A stretch of DNA of 18,514 bases. Source: an uncultured Cloacibacillus sp. (GTDB taxonomy: Bacteria; Synergistota; Synergistia; Synergistales; Synergistaceae). Where the stretch lies: the NCBI GenBank assembly GCA_934511335.1, contig CAKSWL010000007.1:1-18514 (forward strand), given 5' to 3'. This document shows positions 13,860 through 18,514 of the stretch, piece after piece (position 1 is the stretch's first letter; every line of letters begins with the position of its first letter). A model generated the notes under the pieces. It did not search any database. It saw nothing but the letters and a program-made list of their open reading frames with translations, and had not been told where the DNA came from. Position numbers and translations under genes: made by a program.

Positions 13860-14360
13860 TTATAGACTCTCCTTTTTACACCCTGAAACCAGCGAGCGAA
13901 TCTCTCCGTAGCCCGACACGGCGGCGCTCAGCAGCGCCGCCGACGCGCCCAAAGGGACGGCCCATCCCATCGTTGCAGCCGGTATCTTCATCCCCGGCAG
14001 CATCTGGTTGTATTTAATCTGATTAACAACCATACCATAACCGCTCTTTGCGATGAGAAACATCAGCAGCATAGAGGCAAATGTAGAAAAAACAATAAGG
14101 ATTATTTGGAATCCCCGTGGAAGGCTGTCCGATAAGATCGTAAGAAGTGTGTGGGCCCCGCGCCGGTAGGCAAATGATATTCCGAACATGCTGACCCAAA
14201 CAAAGAGCAACACCACAAGTTCCTCCGTGTATGAAAAGGGTGTAGCCGGCAGGAGGTAACGACAGACGACATTGGCGAAGTTCATAAACACCATCAGCAG
14301 CCCCCCTGCCACCATGATTATCTCTTCAAATTTATTCAGCAAGATATCTATCTTTTTCAT
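13860..14360 (-). CDS. dctQ: TRAP transporter small permease (DctQ)
   Basis: 166 residues with four membrane helices (about 14-34, 47-63, 84-104, 127-150). The family signature is present: NVVCRYLLPATPFSYTEELV followed by LLFVWVSMFGISFAYRRGAH. It pairs with DctM in the membrane. The gap to DctP (73 bp) holds a stem-loop, while the gap to DctM is one base. Confidence 0.94.
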   Translation of the reverse strand: MKKIDILLNKFEEIIMVAGGLLMVFMNFANVVCRYLLPATPFSYTEELVVLLFVWVSMFGISFAYRRGAHTLLTILSDSLPRGFQIILIVFSTFASMLLMFLIAKSGYGMVVNQIKYNQMLPGMKIPAATMGWAVPLGASAALLSAAVSGYGEIRSLVSGCKKESL

Positions 14361-14385
14361 GTCTTTATTTCCCCCATCCCGATAG

Positions 14386-14420
14386 ATAAAAGGCGGCCAA
14401 TGCTGAAAGCAGACGCCGCC
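14386..14420 (-). terminator. Attenuator-like hairpin between dctP and dctQ
   Basis: GGCGGC (14392-14397) pairs with GCCGCC (14415-14420) and the inner TGCT pairs with AGCA. On the minus strand it is followed by only four T and then AT. A leaky terminator here would give more binding protein than permease, as in many binding-protein transporters. Confidence 0.55.
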
Positions 14421-14433
14421 CCTCTTGAACGAG

Positions 14434-15432
14434 CTAAAAATTGTAGCCGAACCGCTTGAATATCTCTTCGCCGAACTCTTTCTTATAATCCGTATAAATC
14501 GGGCTTACCGCCTTTTTGAAGGCATTGAGGTTTTCCGGTAACAGCTCGCCGACAACCTCTACTTTATATTCGCTGAGGCGCTTGCGCAGCCGCAGATCTT
14601 TTTCGCGCGTTACCTTGACCTGGTAAGCCATCGCCTCAACGGCGGCCTCTTGAAAGATCTTCTTTTCTTCCGGCGACAGACGTTCCCATAGCTCCCTGCT
14701 TACGGAGAAATATATTGGATCATAAGAGTAGTTCCAGAGCGAGATATATTTGGCCACTTCAAGCGTATTCTGTGTAAACAGCAGGTCGATAGTATTTTCA
14801 CAGGCATCTATGGTGCCTTGCTGCAGCGAGGTATAGACTTCAGACTGGTTCATCGTAATAGGATCCGCCCCAAGATATTTGAGCAAGTTGACATGCACAT
14901 TGCTGCCGGGTACGCGGATCTTCAACCCTTTCATATCGGCCGGCTCCTTGATAGGGTTGCGGTTGTTGACTACCTGGCGATAGCCGTTCTCACCGATCGC
15001 CAGACATACGACGCCAACCTCGTTGATGACCTCCTTCAAGGCATTGCCCCCTTCACCGCTCATCACCCTGTCCACATCTTCATATGAGGGCAGCAGCCAG
15101 GGAAAGCATGGAATAATGCTCTTCTTCGCTATCGCGGACCAGACGAGGGCGTCCTGCATATGAATATCCGTGACGCCGGTCTGCAGCAGTTCTATCCCTG
15201 CTACCTGATTTCCACCCGACAGCTCGTCGCTCGGGTAGATCTTGATATCATATTTCGCCTGCGTTTTTTCCTTTACTATCTCCGCGAATCTCTCGGCTCC
15301 TTGATGCCAAGCGCTGCTTCGCGGCGTGGCGTGGCTTAGCCTGAGCCTGATGCTCTTTGCCTCCGCCGACGGCGGGGTACCTAAAAAGGACAGCGCCAAC
15401 AAGAAAACCACACTGTTGATCAATATTTTCAC
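14434..15432 (-). CDS. dctP: TRAP transporter substrate-binding protein (DctP)
   Basis: 332 residues starting with GTG at 15432, preceded by GGGGGAAGG. A signal peptide ends at SAEA-K (about residue 25). The mature protein is a DctP/TAXI-type extracytoplasmic receptor: LRLSHATPRSSAWHQGAERF, IKIYPSDELSGG, GLKIRVPGS with the conserved carboxylate-binding Arg173, and GTIDACENTIDLLFT. The conserved arginine suggests an organic acid ligand, but the specificity cannot be read from sequence. It is the first gene of the operon dctP-dctQ-dctM-M24 and is transcribed from a promoter whose -35 box lies inside an inverted repeat. An XRE regulator is divergent from it. Confidence 0.95.
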   Translation of the reverse strand: MKILINSVVFLLALSFLGTPPSAEAKSIRLRLSHATPRSSAWHQGAERFAEIVKEKTQAKYDIKIYPSDELSGGNQVAGIELLQTGVTDIHMQDALVWSAIAKKSIIPCFPWLLPSYEDVDRVMSGEGGNALKEVINEVGVVCLAIGENGYRQVVNNRNPIKEPADMKGLKIRVPGSNVHVNLLKYLGADPITMNQSEVYTSLQQGTIDACENTIDLLFTQNTLEVAKYISLWNYSYDPIYFSVSRELWERLSPEEKKIFQEAAVEAMAYQVKVTREKDLRLRKRLSEYKVEVVGELLPENLNAFKKAVSPIYTDYKKEFGEEIFKRFGYNF

Positions 15433-15469
15433 AATACCTTCCCCCTTATAATAGGATGAATATACCGAT

Positions 15470-15503
15470 ATTATATATTTTATAGCGTATAAATCAACGC
15501 TAT
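15470..15503 (-). promoter_or_regulatory. TRAP operon promoter with overlapping operator
   Basis: On the minus strand, -35 TTGATT (15492-15497), 16-bp spacer, -10 TATAAT (15470-15475). The -35 sits inside a perfect inverted repeat ATAGCG-N10-CGCTAT (15482-15503), with a further related TACGCT at 15517-15522. A protein bound there would block polymerase. The divergent XRE regulator is the obvious candidate. Confidence 0.7.
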
Positions 15504-15566
15504 TATGTATTATATGTACGCTTATTCGTATTGATTCTTTTATTGAGACGGCTTAATGTCTGTCAT

Positions 15567-15983
15567 ATGGCTAAATCATTTGCTGAATTGCTGAAAGAAT
15601 ATCGAGGAGACAGATCGCAGGCTAAAGTATCGGAAATTCTGGATATCTCTCCCGCGTACTATAGCGAGTTGGAGCGCGGTATAAAGGAACCGTCGTATCG
15701 GATATTGTCACAGATTGTAAAGTATTCGGGAAAAGGATTGAGCTTCTGGCTGGGCGGGAAAGATCCGTCAATGGCGGAAAGGGAGGCGCATATTTCCTCC
15801 GGGGGGATTGCGGATGAGAAGATGCGCTGTTTGACGGCGCCGGAAATAACTACGATGCTGGGAAGAATCTGGTACAGTATCGACAGTTTTTCCGTTCCCT
15901 CCGACACAGACCGCGAGATAATCGCGGCAATGCTGGACGCCTGCCGGCGATCACTCGATAAGGCCGGCAAGGAAATTTTTTGA
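15567..15983 (+). CDS. XRE-family transcriptional regulator
   Basis: 139 residues if begun at the ATG 15567. A TTG at 15531 would add twelve residues of no family character. The helix-turn-helix covers about residues 5-58: FAELLKEYRGDRSQAKVSEI, ISPAYYSELERGIKEPSYRI, LSQIVKYSGKG. The remaining 80 residues contain no domain I can name, with ITTMLGRIWYSIDSFSVPSD and a C-terminal helical MLDACRRSLDKA. It is divergent from the TRAP operon across 134 bp that contain the operator, so it probably regulates that operon and perhaps itself. No clear ribosome site precedes the ATG, so translation may be weak or partly leaderless. A terminator follows at 16002-16037. Confidence 0.85.
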   Translation: MAKSFAELLKEYRGDRSQAKVSEILDISPAYYSELERGIKEPSYRILSQIVKYSGKGLSFWLGGKDPSMAEREAHISSGGIADEKMRCLTAPEITTMLGRIWYSIDSFSVPSDTDREIIAAMLDACRRSLDKAGKEIF

Positions 15984-16001
15984 TAGACGGAATATAACGG
16001 C

Positions 16002-16037
16002 GGGGAGGACGTCTTGATAAAAACATCCTCCCCTTTT
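16002..16037 (+). terminator. Terminator downstream of the XRE gene
   Basis: GGGGAGGA (16002-16009) pairs with TCCTCCCC (16026-16033), extended by GT/AC, and is followed by TTTT (16034-16037). Confidence 0.75.
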
Positions 16038-16045
16038 GCCATTTT

Positions 16046-16098
16046 CCGCGGCGCACGGTCCGCATTGCATTATGGAACGGACGGCGCTCCGCGGTTTT
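16046..16098 (+). terminator. Second hairpin between convergent XRE and acyltransferase genes
   Basis: CCGCGG-CGC...GGTCCG pairs with CGGAC-GGCGCTCCGCGG as a long stem with small bulges, and TTTT follows on the plus strand. On the minus strand no T-run follows, so it serves mainly the plus direction. Confidence 0.5.
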
Positions 16099-16101
16099 AA
16101 G

Positions 16102-16746
16102 CTAATCGCTTCCGGTCACCGGCGTCATTACCCTTCGCGCCGGCGTGCCGACGTAGGTGCCGCCCGGTCCGAGCTTTTTGACGACGGAGCTGCCCATGCC
16201 GACGGTCACATCGTCGAGGATCGTAGTGTAGGGGCGCACCATCGAACCAAGCCCGAGGAAGACGCTGTCGCCCAACATGACGCTGTCGGCGATCGCGCTC
16301 TTGGGCGCCATATGGCAATAGTCGCCTATTCTGCTGTCATGGCCGATGAAGCAGCCGGAGTTGATGATGCACTGCTTTCCGATCTCCGTGTCGGACTCGA
16401 TTATGCACCCCGCGAATACCACCGTCCCCTCGCCGATGCGCACCGAACTGTGGACCATGCCCTGCGGATGAACGAAGACCGGCCAGCAGACCTCTTTGAA
16501 TTTCTCGCGTATTTCGCGGCGGACCGCATTCGAGCCGATCGCGATGACGGCCATCGTCTCCGGCGTGTCGGGCATCTCCGAAACCGGTCCTATGATGGGA
16601 AGACACCAGAGCGTCCTTCCCCACAGCTCCGGGTTATCGTCGTAAATCCCCACGCACTCCACGCCGCAGGCTTCAAGCGTCGAAAGCACCACCTTCGCGT
16701 GGTCTCCGGCACCGATAAGAAAAACCTTCTCTTTCTTCTCCATCAT
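16102..16746 (-). CDS. NeuD/PglD-like sugar O/N-acyltransferase
   Basis: About 214 residues. An N-terminal Rossmann-like domain with FLIGAGDHAKVVLSTLEACG binds the nucleotide sugar as in NeuD/PglD. The C-terminal part (from about residue 98) is a left-handed beta helix of hexapeptide repeats (VRIGEGTVVFAG, TEIGKQCIINSG, SRIGDYCHMAPKS, VMLGDSVFLGLGS). GCFIGHDSRIGDYCH holds the likely catalytic histidine (position 136 by this start). The end GGTYVGTPARRV is typical. It would transfer an acetyl group to a nucleotide-linked amino sugar for a surface glycan, but no other glycan genes lie nearby. ATG codons occur at 16746 and 16743, and an AAAGG site favours the first; a GTG at 16752 is also in frame. 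Confidence 0.88.
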   Translation of the reverse strand: MMEKKEKVFLIGAGDHAKVVLSTLEACGVECVGIYDDNPELWGRTLWCLPIIGPVSEMPDTPETMAVIAIGSNAVRREIREKFKEVCWPVFVHPQGMVHSSVRIGEGTVVFAGCIIESDTEIGKQCIINSGCFIGHDSRIGDYCHMAPKSAIADSVMLGDSVFLGLGSMVRPYTTILDDVTVGMGSSVVKKLGPGGTYVGTPARRVMTPVTGSD

Positions 16747-16846
16747 TACCACCCTTTCCGTCTGTTTATTATTTTGCGATATATTTATTGTATCCTAATT
16801 CGTTATAAAGTAAAATAAAAATTGCGGAAATCCCGTCGTATCATGC

Positions 16847-16852
16847 TATAAT
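16847..16852 (+). promoter_or_regulatory. Extended -10 promoter for the Aas-like gene
   Basis: TGC-TATAAT (16844-16852) is a consensus extended -10. TTGCGG at 16822 lies 19 bp away and is a weak -35 with no dyad between, so it does not fit the MerR-type set. The gene start follows 58 bp later. Confidence 0.5.
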
Positions 16853-16910
16853 AGAGATATTATACTGGACTTAGGTTTCCACTATTTTTGGGTCCTTCGG
16901 AGGGGTCTCT

Positions 16911-18514
16911 TTGCGTCGACTGATTGTAAAACTTATACTGCGTCTTTTTTTTAAAGTAAAGGTCAAGGGCTGGGAAAACTGGGAAAACGCCGGTGAGGGC
17001 GTACTGATCGCACCGAACTATGTTTCGTTCATCGACCCTTTGATCCTCGCCGTCTTCCTGCCGGAAAAGGTTCCCTTCGCCATCGAGCGGCGCCTCACGA
17101 AAAAACGTTTTGCGGGGCTTTTTCTCCCGATAGCGGACACGCACATTTTGGACGCCGACGCCCCGCTGACGCTCAAGTATTTCCTGAATCTGCTGAAAAA
17201 CGGGGGGCGCTGCGTCATCTTCCCGGAGCTGCAGCCCACCACCATCGGCAATCCCATGAAGGTTTCACAGGGAGTCGCGATGATCGCCGACCATACGAAG
17301 GCGAAGATCCTGCCGATACATATCAAAGGCACTGACCGCACGCCTTTTTCGCGCATCCAGCACAAACGCGGGGTACGTTTCTTCTCCGAGGTGACGATCA
17401 CCGTCTTTCCCGTACAAAACCTCGACATCCCCGAAGGACTGACGGGGTCGAAACGCAACGCCGCCGCCGGACGCGCGCTGGAGCGCATTATGGACGAAGC
17501 GTCGCTCGCGGCGCGCAAGAAGCGGAAGCCCTTCTGGGACGTCCTGCTCGACGCCCGCCGGGAATTCGGCGGCAACGTGCGCATCTTCAGCGACGCCGGA
17601 GCCAAGCCCGTAACCTATAACGGCTTTATCACGCGCATACTCCTGATCGAGGAGGCGCTGCGCCAGCAGCGCCTTGAGGGCGACAATATCGGCGTGCTGC
17701 TGCCGACCTCGCTCGGCGGCGTCATTTCAATGTACGCGCTGCAAAAGATGGGCAAGATCCCCTCGATGCTGAACTTTTCCCTCGGGCCCCGCTCGCTCGT
17801 GAACTGCTGCCGCACCGCCTGCATCAAGACGGTCGTCTCGTCGCGCAAGTTTATCGAGCTCGGCAAGCTTGAGACGCTTTCGCAGGCGATCGAAGAGGCC
17901 GGGATACGGATTTTCTGGCTTGAGGACGTGGCCCCGCTGATTACGACCGGCAAAAAGCTCTCCGCGGCGCTGCGCGCGCTCTTTTTGCGTTCAAACCCAG
18001 AGGATCCCGAGGCGGTGGCAAAGCCCGCGGTGATCCTCTTCACCTCCGGTTCGGAGGGAGCGCCGAAGGGCGTGGTCCTGAGTTATGACAATCTCAACAC
18101 AAACCACGCGCAGATGTTCACGCGCGTCGATTTTTACCGTTCGGACCGCGTCCTCAACGCGATGCCGATCTTCCACTCTTTCGGGCTCTGCGGCGTCTTC
18201 ATGCCCGTCTCGCTGGGTTTTTTCGTCTACCTCTACCCGTCGCCGCTTCACTATAAGACGATCGCCAGCATCTGTTACGACGAGCGCATCACGCTGCTCT
18301 TTGCGACGGATACCTTCCTCGCCGGCTACGCTAAAGCCGCGGGCGACAACTACGACTTTGCGACGATGCGCCTCCTCGTGCAGGGCGGTGAAAAGCTAAA
18401 GCCTTCGACGCAGGAGACCTGGTTTGAACGCTTCAATGTCCGCATCACCGAGGGGTACGGAGTTACAGAGGCCGCGCCCGTCGTTTCAAACAACTACTAC
18501 GCGCACCACAAGAC
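16911..18514 (+). CDS. Aas-like acyltransferase/acyl-ACP synthetase, 3' end outside window
   Basis: The frame opens at TTG 16911, five bases after GGAGGGG, and stays open for 534 codons to the right edge. Residues 1-200 match the lysophospholipid acyltransferase domain of E. coli Aas, and about 205 onward match its AMP-forming synthetase domain: LFTSGSEGAPKGVV (376-389), PIFHSFGL (419-426), YPSPLHYKT and EGYGVTEAAPVVS (514-526). In E. coli, Aas reacylates lysophosphatidylethanolamine using fatty acid activated on ACP. Here the acyltransferase signature NHxSFxD reads NYVSFID (His replaced by Tyr37) and FPEGR reads FPELQ (Leu107). Both catalytic motifs are therefore altered, while the synthetase part looks intact. 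It may act mainly as an acyl-ACP synthetase. The C-terminal ligase lobe is not in the window. Confidence 0.9.
   Translation, partial: MRRLIVKLILRLFFKVKVKGWENWENAGEGVLIAPNYVSFIDPLILAVFLPEKVPFAIERRLTKKRFAGLFLPIADTHILDADAPLTLKYFLNLLKNGGRCVIFPELQPTTIGNPMKVSQGVAMIADHTKAKILPIHIKGTDRTPFSRIQHKRGVRFFSEVTITVFPVQNLDIPEGLTGSKRNAAAGRALERIMDEASLAARKKRKPFWDVLLDARREFGGNVRIFSDAGAKPVTYNGFITRILLIEEALRQQRLEGDNIGVLLPTSLGGVISMYALQKMGKIPSMLNFSLGPRSLVNCCRTACIKTVVSSRKFIELGKLETLSQAIEEAGIRIFWLEDVAPLITTGKKLSAALRALFLRSNPEDPEAVAKPAVILFTSGSEGAPKGVVLSYDNLNTNHAQMFTRVDFYRSDRVLNAMPIFHSFGLCGVFMPVSLGFFVYLYPSPLHYKTIASICYDERITLLFATDTFLAGYAKAAGDNYDFATMRLLVQGGEKLKPSTQETWFERFNVRITEGYGVTEAAPVVSNNYYAHHK

Noticed and set aside
16036..16818. 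260-codon plus-strand frame
   Set aside because: Antisense shadow of the hexapeptide acyltransferase; it also runs through a terminator hairpin.

Overview
The window reads as a chromosomal segment of a GC-rich anaerobe, most likely a member of the Synergistota (Cloacibacillus/Synergistes type). This is an inference from the gene families (TRAP transporter with an M24 protein, ferredoxin-type redox proteins, Aas-like ligase), the strong Shine-Dalgarno sites and the overall composition. No marker gene here fixes the taxon.

Layout. (1) 1-2572: a secreted DUF362 protein (cut by the left edge), a decayed AAA-ATPase start, a MerR-family regulator with an aberrant C-terminus, and a divergent membrane FMN-binding/4Fe-4S protein. 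(2) 2573-3620: scar region with an AT-richer short-chain dehydrogenase missing its NAD-binding start, abutting an unidentified remnant on the other strand. (3) 3621-6893: an OmpR-type two-component system, then a second MerR regulator and a degenerate tautomerase-like gene. (4) 6856-9340: a minus-strand redox operon made of a broken iron-containing alcohol dehydrogenase, a secreted flavodoxin and an aldo/keto reductase with two 4Fe-4S clusters. (5) 9341-9870: a tandem repeat array of 118-124 bp units ending in tRNA-Leu(GAG). (6) 10019-11409: a MATE efflux protein whose 5' end looks frameshifted. (7) 11417-15983: a TRAP transporter (DctP, DctQ, DctM) plus an M24 peptidase-fold protein lacking usual metal ligands, with a divergent XRE-type regulator. 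(8) 16002-18514: terminators, a NeuD/PglD-like acyltransferase, and an Aas-like acyltransferase/acyl-ACP synthetase cut by the right edge.

The main unifying signal is four promoters with the same unusual architecture: a -35 box, a 19-bp spacer holding a GAG/CTC dyad, and a -10 box, which is the arrangement MerR regulators act on. They precede the DUF362 gene, the first MerR gene, the FMN-binding gene and the ADH-flavodoxin-AKR operon, so the left half of the window appears to be one regulon of electron-transfer proteins, several of them outside the cytoplasm. That regulon is partly decayed: the ADH has several lesions and the regulator has lost its normal C-terminal end. Other points of interest are the tRNA-tail/terminator repeat array, two enzymes with substituted catalytic residues (M24 protein and the Aas acyltransferase domain), and an operator that encloses the -35 box of the TRAP operon.
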